15,142 nt of DNA, taken from the NCBI GenBank assembly GCA_963694535.1, contig CAVODE010000048.1, forward strand, positions 1 to 15,142. The letters run 5' to 3'. Positions within the stretch are counted from its first letter, which is position 1. Each line of letters opens with the position of its first letter. This DNA is from UBA2979 sp963694535 (GTDB lineage Bacteria > Chloroflexota > Dehalococcoidia > UBA2979). This document shows positions 5,865 through 13,357 of the stretch, piece after piece. The notes under the pieces were generated by a model. The model worked only from the letters and a program-made list of their open reading frames with translations, was not told the origin of the DNA and ran no database searches. The translations under genes were made by a program, and so were the position numbers.

Positions 5865-6818
5865 ATGGGATCATCACTAGAAGGACGAAGCATCGTAGTT
5901 ACCGGTTCAGGACGAGGTATCGGTGCAGAAATTGCGAAACTAATTGGCGTACAGGGTGGGAATGTCATAGTTAACGACCCGGGAGTAAACGTTGATGGTA
6001 GTGGCACGGATAACGCGCCTGCTGAAGAAGTGGCTCAAGAAATCAGAGCTGCCGGAGGGAATGCGATCGCCAATTTTGACACTGTAGCGACCGCAGACGG
6101 CGGCGAGAATATGATTACACAATGCGTCGAAGAATTTGGACGCATCGATGGAATCGTTCACGTAGCTGGAATCTTACGTGATCGCATGATTTTTAATATG
6201 ACGGAAGAAGAATGGGACGATGTCGTGGCTGTCCATCTCACTGGTCTATTCAACGTTGTCAAGCCAGCCTCGATTTTGTTCAGACAACAGCGATTTGGAC
6301 GCATCATTGGCTTCTCCTCTGGATCCGGAATGAACGGCAACACTGGACAGGCAAACTACGGTGCTGCTAAAGCAGGAATAACTGGTGGTATCAGGTGCGC
6401 CGCGCGTGACTTAGGTCGTTACGGCGTTACCTCCAATGCGATTTGTCCCGGTGCGGCTACCCGGATGACAGCTACCGTTCCTGATGCAGCAAGAGACCTT
6501 CGGTCCAGCCAAGGAATTCAAGGACAAGAGCGAGCTGAAAGCATCGTCAATCAACTTCGTGCCGGGTCTTATGTCGCACCTATGGTCGGTTATCTTTTGA
6601 CGGATCAGGCGTGGAATGTTAACGGAAAATGTTTCAACGTCTCTGGCGGGCAAGTCTCACTTTCCTCAGATGAAGTACCATACCGCTCAATCAACAAAGC
6701 CGGCATGTGGGAACTTGATGAGTTGCAAGCACTTGTTCCGTCAAACCTAATGTCCGGACTACGGAACCCTGCTCCACCACCAGCAGATCTTAGTATCCCT
6801 GGGAGATTAGTAGGGTAA
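5865..6818 (+). CDS. SDR, MFE-2-type (3R)-hydroxyacyl-CoA dehydrogenase (second paralogue)
   Basis: The 317 residues align along the whole length with the preceding SDR; more than half look identical by eye. Shared features are TGSGRGIG (13-20), NDPGVNVDGSG with Asp38, GILRDRMIFNM, Ser152, Tyr165 and Lys169 in YGAAK, and the C-terminal NPAPP...IPGR tail. The NNAG motif is degraded to HVAG (99-102), so the first Asn is lost, but the catalytic Ser-Tyr-Lys residues are all present, so activity is expected. AAAGGA at 5851-5856, eight bases before the ATG, is a good ribosome binding site. The pair arose by tandem duplication and may act on different chain lengths or form a mixed dimer. It is the last gene of its unit, with a hairpin terminator just downstream. 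Confidence 0.88.
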   Translation: MGSSLEGRSIVVTGSGRGIGAEIAKLIGVQGGNVIVNDPGVNVDGSGTDNAPAEEVAQEIRAAGGNAIANFDTVATADGGENMITQCVEEFGRIDGIVHVAGILRDRMIFNMTEEEWDDVVAVHLTGLFNVVKPASILFRQQRFGRIIGFSSGSGMNGNTGQANYGAAKAGITGGIRCAARDLGRYGVTSNAICPGAATRMTATVPDAARDLRSSQGIQGQERAESIVNQLRAGSYVAPMVGYLLTDQAWNVNGKCFNVSGGQVSLSSDEVPYRSINKAGMWELDELQALVPSNLMSGLRNPAPPPADLSIPGRLVG

Positions 6819-6857
6819 TCACTGAAAGCTTGATTGTTTCTTTAAAAGCAATTATTT

Positions 6858-6900
6858 AGAATAACCGAGTGTACTTAAATGCACTTGGTTATTCTTTTTT
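6858..6900 (+). terminator. Terminator between the convergent blocks
   Basis: AGAATAACCGAGTG (6858-6871) pairs with CACTTGGTTATTCT (6882-6895), giving 14 pairs including one G-U, with a 10-base loop and a T6 tail at 6895-6900. It ends the MaoC-SDR unit. On the minus strand the stem has no good U tail, and the stop codon of the GNAT gene overlaps the T tract. Confidence 0.85.
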
Positions 6901-7450
6901 ACAGTAGCAATCGTTCCATACGGTAATAAGACCTGCCCGCACGAACTACTTCTCCGACTCTCGTAAATCCGCCAGCAGCAAATGACCTCTGTGCTCTTTC
7001 GTTCCATGTAAGTGTATGTAAATATACCTTCACCAGTGAAAGTTGGCCTCCCATCACCTCAACCATTAAATCAATAACCTCTCGCCCATGACCTTTACCC
7101 CAAAAATCCTTGTTCCCGATCGTGATTCCAAGTTCGGCCTCCTGGCGCAGAGGGTCGTATCCGTAGTACATAACATTTCCTATGTGTTCGGAGGTCTGTT
7201 TGGATAATATTGCGTATGTTTTCCTATAAATCGTAGTCTCACGCAAATCACGCTGAATATTATCTCTAAATGTCTGAAATCTTCCAATATACGGAGTGGC
7301 CCCATCAAAGGCTGCAAGCTCTTTGTCACACTTCCATGAATAGTCATTCGGTGCGTCGTCGATATGCTTCTCACGTAATTGCACGAGACATCCGTCTGCA
7401 ACGACAGTTAGCTCGTCAGTCGATCCGAATCTAGAGTCCAAATTACTCAT
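6899..7450 (-). CDS. GNAT family N-acetyltransferase (RimJ/RimL-like)
   Basis: This 183-residue protein has the acetyl-CoA pyrophosphate-binding loop of GNAT enzymes, seen as WGKGHGREV (about residues 117-125). It is preceded by the LGITIG strand and followed by the helix IDLMVEVM, the VYLHTLTWNERAQRSFAAGGF region (residues 142-162) and a final YYRME strand. The NERAQRSFAAGGF pattern is typical of the RimJ/RimL branch, which acetylates protein N-termini or small amines; the target here is unknown. It starts four bases after the stop of the Nudix gene with no good ribosome binding site, so it is probably translated by coupling. It is the last gene of the minus-strand cluster and its stop codon lies inside the T tract of the convergent terminator. 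Confidence 0.85.
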   Translation of the reverse strand: MSNLDSRFGSTDELTVVADGCLVQLREKHIDDAPNDYSWKCDKELAAFDGATPYIGRFQTFRDNIQRDLRETTIYRKTYAILSKQTSEHIGNVMYYGYDPLRQEAELGITIGNKDFWGKGHGREVIDLMVEVMGGQLSLVKVYLHTLTWNERAQRSFAAGGFTRVGEVVRAGRSYYRMERLLL

Positions 7451-7454
7451 CTAA

Positions 7455-7913
7455 CTAGTCCGTTTCCATTCGGTATCTAGGGTCAATCTCGGCAAGTGCC
7501 CTATTCAGTACCTCTCTTTGATTTTGGTAAGTCAAAAGCTTTGCCGCCTCATCTACCTGAAACCAATTAACCTGATCAAATTCAGTGTCATGCCCAGAAA
7601 ACTTCCCTCCTAGATGTCTCATTAGGAAAAAATGAACCGTCTTATGTTTCAAAGGGAGGGGGATCTGTTTTACTGTATACTTAATATTCATCAAAGGTCG
7701 ATCTATCTCAACAGTGAGGCCCGTTTCCTCACGCACCTCACGCAAAGCTGCATCACTTACCGATTCTCCAGCTTCTAATTTACCCTTTGGAAGAGCATAC
7801 AAATCAGTGGAACCGGGTACTCTAAAGCGATGACATAGAACAACTTCTATCTGTCCAGCAAATTCTCTTATTACCACTCCTCCGGCAGCAATTTCTGTTA
7901 AATCCAGGTCCAT
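7455..7913 (-). CDS. Nudix hydrolase (MutT/Ap4A-hydrolase-like)
   Basis: This 152-residue protein contains a perfect Nudix box. Gly44, Glu50, Arg58-Glu59, Glu62-Glu63 and Gly65 follow the consensus GX5EX7REUXEEXGU, in the context LPKGKLEAGES. The fold is complete and short, without extra domains. Nudix enzymes cleave nucleoside diphosphates linked to another moiety. The LPKG lead-in and size recall Ap4A or (d)NTP-type hydrolases, but specificity cannot be read from the box. The gene lies 16 bases after the HEAT-repeat gene and 4 bases before the GNAT gene, so it shares their transcript. A GGATGA stretch upstream of the ATG is a weak ribosome binding site. Confidence 0.9.
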   Translation of the reverse strand: MDLDLTEIAAGGVVIREFAGQIEVVLCHRFRVPGSTDLYALPKGKLEAGESVSDAALREVREETGLTVEIDRPLMNIKYTVKQIPLPLKHKTVHFFLMRHLGGKFSGHDTEFDQVNWFQVDEAAKLLTYQNQREVLNRALAEIDPRYRMETD

Positions 7914-7929
7914 TTATTTTTCATCCAAA

Positions 7930-8946
7930 CTACCCATCGTCAGGGCTCATTGACTCGAGAAGTTCTCCGGAGCTAATCTGCAGCGAGTCAAGCGCCGCTT
8001 CCAAATCATCCGCAAGTTCAGGTTCGCGTCCGTCTCGAGCAATCCTCTCGAGAATACGTTCTGCATCAAGCGAGCCTATCTCTACTAACGCTTTGATCGC
8101 CGCCTGGCGCACGCTTATTTCCGGGTCTTCCTCAAGTAACATTGTCAGTGGCTCCAGTGCGCCATCCGTGACTAAACCGCCCGCGGCTTCCGCAACTGCT
8201 TCTCTGACATCAGGATCTTCATCGTCAAAATGGTAAATCAATAAATCGAGCCATGTTGGAGATGCACTTCTACCCATCGCTCTCAAGGCGGCTAACTGCA
8301 TCCGATTCCCGCCCGTCTCATATTGATCTGTAATTAATTCCGAAATCAAGTCGCCACTCAGTGCACCGAGTGACTCGAGGGCAGCTGATCTTACGTCTGT
8401 TTCCTCCTCAATATTATCAACCAGTTCTCGAAGCACCGTAATAAGCACTTCTCCATCCTCGGTGGACAAGACCCCTAGCTCGGCCGCAACGACCCAAGGT
8501 GCTAAAGCAATCGTCAACTCACTTCGAACAACATGCGAGATTTCCTCTTTGAGACGAGTCAAAAAAAGGTGCATAATCTCAGGTCTATCCTCGTCCTTCA
8601 ATCCTCTTATCGAAAAGATTCGTGTCGGAATATCATCAACACGAATAGTCGACAGAAAAATAGCTTGATAATCCAACGTTCGATCAGTCGAGTTCATCTG
8701 TGTCATCTTTTCGATGATTTCACGAGTCCGGTCAGATGGTATCTCGTCCCACAATAAAACCAATGCCTTTAGTGTCTCCATTGTGGGACGAGAGAGACTC
8801 TCAAGTGCTGGATGAGACAAAGAATCTTGTGAGTCGATACTATTCAAGGCATCAGTCACAGAATAGGCCTGCTCTAATTCATCGATCACTGCTTCCAAAC
8901 CAAAAACACCATCTATATCTTCTGGTACTATCTCCGGATCTATCAT
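7930..8946 (-). CDS. HEAT-repeat protein of unknown function
   Basis: This 338-residue acidic, soluble protein has no signal peptide or membrane segment. From about residue 130 it is built of helical HEAT-like repeats. The clearest are VRSAALESLG (185-194), MQLAALRAMG (216-225), VREAVAEAAGGL (247-258) and VRQAAIKALVEIG (279-291), spaced about 31-32 residues apart. The first 60 residues are rich in Asp, Glu and Ser and look less ordered. HEAT proteins are usually binding scaffolds, and no catalytic motif is seen. GAGGA at 8956-8960, nine bases upstream, supports the ATG. It follows gpsA by 41 bases and precedes the Nudix gene in the same direction. I do not recognise a specific family or function. 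Confidence 0.8.
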   Translation of the reverse strand: MIDPEIVPEDIDGVFGLEAVIDELEQAYSVTDALNSIDSQDSLSHPALESLSRPTMETLKALVLLWDEIPSDRTREIIEKMTQMNSTDRTLDYQAIFLSTIRVDDIPTRIFSIRGLKDEDRPEIMHLFLTRLKEEISHVVRSELTIALAPWVVAAELGVLSTEDGEVLITVLRELVDNIEEETDVRSAALESLGALSGDLISELITDQYETGGNRMQLAALRAMGRSASPTWLDLLIYHFDDEDPDVREAVAEAAGGLVTDGALEPLTMLLEEDPEISVRQAAIKALVEIGSLDAERILERIARDGREPELADDLEAALDSLQISSGELLESMSPDDG

Positions 8947-8987
8947 TACGGACTGTCCTCACTGAGTTCACTCACCAGTATTTTCAA

Positions 8988-9986
8988 CTATCTGACCACG
9001 GTATTTATATCTCTGTTAATCAAACTTATTAGTGCTTCTTTGGCGCTCTTTTGTCTGGAAATTATTAAATCAAGCTCTTCGCAAATCGGGAGCTCTACTC
9101 CGGCATCTTTCCCCAATACAAGGACTGCGGTAAGAGAATGAAGTCCCTCAACCGTCTGCCCAATTTCATTCAATGCCTCGGACACATCTAAACCATTTCC
9201 GATCTTCTCTCCGAATAAACGATTCCTTGAAAGAGGGCTATACGCCGTAGCGATCAAATCTCCAGCCCCAGCCAAACCTTGAAATGTCAGTGGCTTAGCA
9301 CCAAACGCTTGTCCTAGTCGTGTCATTTCCGCTAGCCCACGCACTAGTAAGGCTGCCTTTGCGTTGTTTCCAACGCTCAAGCTATCAGCAATACCAGCAG
9401 CAATGGCTATCACGTTTTTCATCGCCCCACCAAACTCTGCACCTATCAGATCGTCTTCAAGATAGACACGAAATGCTTCGGAATGAAAGGCTCTGAGCAG
9501 CAGCTCCTTTTTGGCCGATTTTGTTGCAATTACCGTGGCACCCGGTAATCCCTCCGTGAGCTCTCTAGATAAATTCGGCCCAGTCAAAACAGCGACCTCA
9601 TTATCTGGCAATATTTCGTTGACTAGTTCCGACATGCGCTTAGGTTGACCCTCAGAAAACCCTTTAGATGCTGACAGAATCAATGTGTTTGGTGAAATAA
9701 ATGCTCGGATCGAATCTAGGTTTTTGATCATTGTTGCCGAAGGCACTGCGACACACAAAAGTGGTACATCTAATGTACTAGCAGAGGCAGTCATGACTTT
9801 TAGTGAATCCGGAAAGGTGACTTCTGGCAGATTTAGATGACTCCTATTTTCTTGTAATTTACCAACCTCGTGATCGGATCGTCCTAATAGGGTGACGTCA
9901 ACTCCATTACGAGCTAACAGAATTGCTAAAGTCGTACCCCAAGAGGTTGTGCCTAAAATTGCAGCTCGTTGAATCGACTCAGTCAT
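8988..9986 (-). CDS. gpsA: NAD(P)-dependent glycerol-3-phosphate dehydrogenase
   Basis: GpsA reduces dihydroxyacetone phosphate to sn-glycerol 3-phosphate, the backbone for phospholipids. The protein is full length (332 residues from the chosen ATG). It has an N-terminal Rossmann domain beginning AAILGTTSWGTTLA, SASKGF (106-111), TGPNLSRE (135-142), the catalytic Lys190 in GAMKNVIAIAAG, GLAGAGDLIAT (237-247) and SRNR (253-256). The usual GAGSWG loop reads GTTSWG, so the second Gly of GxGxxG is Thr. ATG 9986 is preferred over GTG 9989 because the GAGG site lies seven bases before it. It starts nine bases after plsY, whose product uses glycerol 3-phosphate, so the two steps are encoded side by side. 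Confidence 0.95.
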   Translation of the reverse strand: MTESIQRAAILGTTSWGTTLAILLARNGVDVTLLGRSDHEVGKLQENRSHLNLPEVTFPDSLKVMTASASTLDVPLLCVAVPSATMIKNLDSIRAFISPNTLILSASKGFSEGQPKRMSELVNEILPDNEVAVLTGPNLSRELTEGLPGATVIATKSAKKELLLRAFHSEAFRVYLEDDLIGAEFGGAMKNVIAIAAGIADSLSVGNNAKAALLVRGLAEMTRLGQAFGAKPLTFQGLAGAGDLIATAYSPLSRNRLFGEKIGNGLDVSEALNEIGQTVEGLHSLTAVLVLGKDAGVELPICEELDLIISRQKSAKEALISLINRDINTVVR

Positions 9987-9993
9987 CACGCAG

Positions 9994-9997
9994 CCTC
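9994..9997 (-). promoter_or_regulatory. Ribosome binding site for gpsA
   Basis: GAGG on the minus strand overlaps the plsY stop codon. It is seven bases before ATG 9986 and only four before GTG 9989, which favours the ATG. Confidence 0.45.
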
Positions 9998-10655
9998 ACT
10001 CAGATCGCTTTTCACCACCTTTACCAAATTTAGGCTCATCACCTGAAAGAAGGCGACGGAAATTAGGTAGATGTTTGAATTCTATTACTCCGAATAATAC
10101 TAGCGACAATATCCAAAACGGAGTTTCCAGTTCTTTAAGATATGGGTCTCGTGTAAAACTCTCTGAAAGTGACATAATCGCTATATATGCACAGCCTGCT
10201 AAGACACCCATCATAGACATTAGGGAGACATATCGAGTCAAAACCAATATTAATAGCGAGGCTAACAAAACTATTGCCGCTGCAGCCGGCGACAAAGCCA
10301 CAAAAATACCAAAAGCAGTTGCGACACCCTTTCCGCCTCTAAATCCTGTGGTCGCTGGCCACACATGACCAATAACTGTCGCTGTACCGGCCAAAGCTAT
10401 CACTGCTCCCGAGTCGCTTACCTGACTCAGAATAAGTATAGGAAATGCCCCTTTCGCCACGTCAAGAATAAGAACTAGTATTGCCCACCGTGCGCCTAAT
10501 GTTCTGAGTACATTTGTCGCACCGGTTGCACCTGATCCGTACTCACGCACGTCCCGTAGGCCAGCTATTTTTCCGATAATTAATCCTACAGGAATCGCCC
10601 CACATAAATATCCTAGAATTATTCCTATAATTATGCCCATCGGAAATCCAATCAC
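9996..10655 (-). CDS. plsY: Acyl-phosphate:glycerol-3-phosphate acyltransferase
   Basis: PlsY is an integral inner-membrane enzyme that moves the acyl group from acyl-phosphate to glycerol 3-phosphate to make lysophosphatidate. The 219 residues show several hydrophobic membrane segments and all three conserved cytoplasmic motifs: YGSGATGATN (39-48), the GHVWP...GFRGGKGVAT loop (96-113), and HLPNFRRLLSGDEPK (195-209). Translation is assigned to GTG 10655, with AGGA four bases upstream; an in-frame ATG at 10640 is an alternative that removes five residues and keeps every motif. It begins six bases after the der stop and is followed by gpsA, which makes its co-substrate. The last dozen residues are charged and variable. 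Confidence 0.94.
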   Translation of the reverse strand: MIGFPMGIIIGIILGYLCGAIPVGLIIGKIAGLRDVREYGSGATGATNVLRTLGARWAILVLILDVAKGAFPILILSQVSDSGAVIALAGTATVIGHVWPATTGFRGGKGVATAFGIFVALSPAAAAIVLLASLLILVLTRYVSLMSMMGVLAGCAYIAIMSLSESFTRDPYLKELETPFWILSLVLFGVIEFKHLPNFRRLLSGDEPKFGKGGEKRSE

Positions 10656-10661
10656 ATGATC

Positions 10662-12065
10662 CTATTCTTGTTTAGTTTCAAATCTGTCTTCTGAACGTTT
10701 ACGAAATACCAGACGTATCGCCGTCCCGGTATAGTCAAAATTTTCACGAATCTGATTCTCCAAATACCTCTGGTATGAGAAGTGTACAAGTTCAGGATCA
10801 TTAACAAAGAATACAAAGGTAGGAGGCTCTATCTCGGCTTGAGTGGCGTACATAACTTTCAATCGCTTTGTTCCAACCATAGGAGGTGAATGCGTCGTCA
10901 TAGCCTGTCGAACAACTCTGTTAAGTTCGCCGGTGGTTATACGTCTACGTCGCACATGATAGGCGGTAATCACCAGTTCTAATAGTTCTTGAATTCCCTC
11001 GCCAGTTTTTGCAGAAATAAACATCACCGGAGCCCACGGTAAAAAGCGATACTTATAATCAATAGATTTCACGAGCTCTGATCTGCTCGATCTATCTTCC
11101 GCAAGATCCCACTTATTAACCCCAATGACTAAGCCCTTGAAGTTCTCGTTGACGTAGCCTGCAATATGAGTGTCTTGGGAGGTGAGTAATTCCTTATAAT
11201 CCAAAAGTAGTATCACTACATCCGCACGTGCCATAGCTGATTCAGCTCGCTGAACCGAGTGTCGTTCCACGCCTCTGTCTACCCTGCCACGTTTGCGAAT
11301 TCCGGCAGTGTCGACTAAAAGTACCGATGTTCCCTCAAAGTCGAACCTAGTATCAATCGCATCACGCGTAGTACCGGGTATATCCGACACAATCACTCGA
11401 TTTTCGCCAAGTATCGCGTTTGTGAGAGATGACTTTCCAACGTTTGGGCGACCCACAATCGATGCTCGAATGAGCTCGGTCTTGTCTGGGAAGTCAGTAT
11501 CCGCGCTCGCATCTTGACTAGAGAGGTTCACATCATTGACTATTATGTCCAATAACGTACCTATTCCTCTACCATGCAGCGCAGATATCCCAACTGGATC
11601 ACCGAGGCCCAGTGAATAAAATTCTGCCGCTAATACTTGTTGATCTGACGCCTCAGCCTTATTCATAACGAGGATTATGGGTTTGTCTCTTGCCCTAAGT
11701 CGTTCTGCAATAATTGCATCGGCGGGATTTAATCCAGATCTCCCATCAACCACGAACAGTATTACATCAGCTTCCGCCAGGACCAGATCGACTCCGCCGT
11801 GTATCAGTTCAGCAAAAGGATCGTCAGTGTAACCTTCCACTAAACCACCGGTATCAACTAGACGTAATACTTGCCCGCGCCACTCAAATGCTCGATAAAT
11901 GCGATCTCGTGTCGTTCCTGCTAAATCCTCCACCAGTGCAGTATTAGATCTGGTCAAACGATTAAACAAAGCGGACTTGCCCACATTAGGTCGACCAACA
12001 ATAGCTACTACTGCGTGCTCTAAATTGCTTGACTGATCAAGTTCAGCTTGTTTTTTCTCGTTCAT
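10662..12065 (-). CDS. der: Ribosome-assembly GTPase Der (EngA)
   Basis: Der is the essential GTPase with two G domains that assists maturation of the 50S ribosomal subunit. Both domains are intact. G domain 1 has the P-loop GRPNVGKS (24-31), GTTRD (50-54), DTGG (71-74) and NKAE (135-138). G domain 2 has GRPNVGKS (205-212), GTTRD (231-235), DTAG (252-255), NKWD (317-320) and SAK (351-353). A C-terminal KH-like domain (about 365-457) contains the basic RRRR stretch at 372-375. The NKxD motif of G domain 1 has Glu in place of Asp. The ATG overlaps the cdaR stop by four bases (ATGA), so translation is likely coupled. Its 467 residues are the usual length. Confidence 0.97.
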   Translation of the reverse strand: MNEKKQAELDQSSNLEHAVVAIVGRPNVGKSALFNRLTRSNTALVEDLAGTTRDRIYRAFEWRGQVLRLVDTGGLVEGYTDDPFAELIHGGVDLVLAEADVILFVVDGRSGLNPADAIIAERLRARDKPIILVMNKAEASDQQVLAAEFYSLGLGDPVGISALHGRGIGTLLDIIVNDVNLSSQDASADTDFPDKTELIRASIVGRPNVGKSSLTNAILGENRVIVSDIPGTTRDAIDTRFDFEGTSVLLVDTAGIRKRGRVDRGVERHSVQRAESAMARADVVILLLDYKELLTSQDTHIAGYVNENFKGLVIGVNKWDLAEDRSSRSELVKSIDYKYRFLPWAPVMFISAKTGEGIQELLELVITAYHVRRRRITTGELNRVVRQAMTTHSPPMVGTKRLKVMYATQAEIEPPTFVFFVNDPELVHFSYQRYLENQIRENFDYTGTAIRLVFRKRSEDRFETKQE

Positions 12066-13357
12066 TCAGTCACCACCAAATCAATTACAACCGTACTAGT
12101 CTTTTCCACAATTAATCCTTTCGGCAACGTAACGACAACCGTGACGGTATGACTTCCTGCAGTCAGTTCAAGCAGGTCCACTGTGGCTTTGATTCCTTGA
12201 AGTGATAAACCTGAGATCTGTTCAATTGGCCCGATGATGTCAACTAGAACGCGAGTGGGCTCCGATACGTCCAGCTGTTCTCCTAAATTCTCCAAGGTCA
12301 CTTCTAAGTCAAGCGTAGTTGTCACCAATATCGGGACAATATCGATTGTCACTGTCACAAAGCTTTTTTTACCTGGAGTTCCTCCGAAAATACTGATTCC
12401 AGAAGGTAACGTAAGCGCAACTCGTGTACTGAAATTCTCAAATTCACCATTTATATCAATGTCTTCCGTATATATCTTATTCACTTCATTAATAAATCTT
12501 TGAGGTCCTGAGATCTCTGCCACCGCGGGGTATGCACGAACATCAGAAATTCGGTAACCGCTCTTCGGAATTCCCGCAATCAAAATATTCACAGGAACCT
12601 GACGAGTACTGAGGCTTCTCCCAATCTCTACACTCACCTCACTAGATGGAGGAGATATTGAAATACCTCCAATTTCTGATCCATTCATATCGAATGCATG
12701 AAAGGATAAGAATCGTGAAGAAGTTGCTTGCATATCACTGACGTCCAACCAAACTGCAACGGAATCGATCAGGTCAATACGTGATTTTGGGCCTGATACG
12801 CTGACCTGAGAAGATGAAAACTCTATAGTGCCGAGCTCGAATCCACTCACAAGCGATCCCGTCAATCGACTTCCTGGAACAACTGACTTCGTTATCCTTG
12901 ATTCCAAGATGACCACAATTTGCGGTGGGTCCACTTCAACCAGTCGAACCGAAGTCTTATTACCAAAACTAATATGAGGAGTGATGTCTATGATGTGTTC
13001 GCCTTCGTGATAATCGCTAAGATCTAGACTCGCTTGAAAATCAGCGGCCGTTAATGTTTCCCATCTGTCCGACGTAGCCGCCACATAAATCTTCAAACCA
13101 GAAAGTACATTAACAACGGCTAAATCCGAGGCAACATTAACTGGTATGACGGACACGAGTCCGGGAACGCCATCGACGCGCCTTGAGTTTTCCGAATCAG
13201 TAACGAATATCCACAAGGAAAGACTCAAAAGAAAAGAAATAATCAATAGGTTCGGCGAAGACTTTGCCGCGCTGAAGACCCTATTCCACAGCCTCTTTAC
13301 AAGCGCCAACGCCTCTTCACGGGTTATCTCTTCATCAAGGTCGAATCTTTCGCGCAT
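12062..13357 (-). CDS. cdaR: YbbR-domain protein CdaR, regulator of diadenylate cyclase
   Basis: This 431-residue protein has a cytoplasmic N-terminus, one membrane anchor (about 36-52, LLIISFLLSLSLWIFV) and a long extracytoplasmic beta-rich region. That region holds about four YbbR-type repeats, roughly 60-150, 155-240, 245-335 and 340-430; repeat edges are estimated by eye. YbbR proteins encoded next to CdaA bind it in the membrane and modulate c-di-AMP synthesis. The start ATG overlaps the cdaA stop by one base (TAATG) and has GAGG seven bases upstream. Unlike the Firmicutes arrangement, glmM does not follow; der does. The family is clear from the topology, the repeats and the position after cdaA. 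Confidence 0.9.
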   Translation of the reverse strand: MRERFDLDEEITREEALALVKRLWNRVFSAAKSSPNLLIISFLLSLSLWIFVTDSENSRRVDGVPGLVSVIPVNVASDLAVVNVLSGLKIYVAATSDRWETLTAADFQASLDLSDYHEGEHIIDITPHISFGNKTSVRLVEVDPPQIVVILESRITKSVVPGSRLTGSLVSGFELGTIEFSSSQVSVSGPKSRIDLIDSVAVWLDVSDMQATSSRFLSFHAFDMNGSEIGGISISPPSSEVSVEIGRSLSTRQVPVNILIAGIPKSGYRISDVRAYPAVAEISGPQRFINEVNKIYTEDIDINGEFENFSTRVALTLPSGISIFGGTPGKKSFVTVTIDIVPILVTTTLDLEVTLENLGEQLDVSEPTRVLVDIIGPIEQISGLSLQGIKATVDLLELTAGSHTVTVVVTLPKGLIVEKTSTVVIDLVVTE

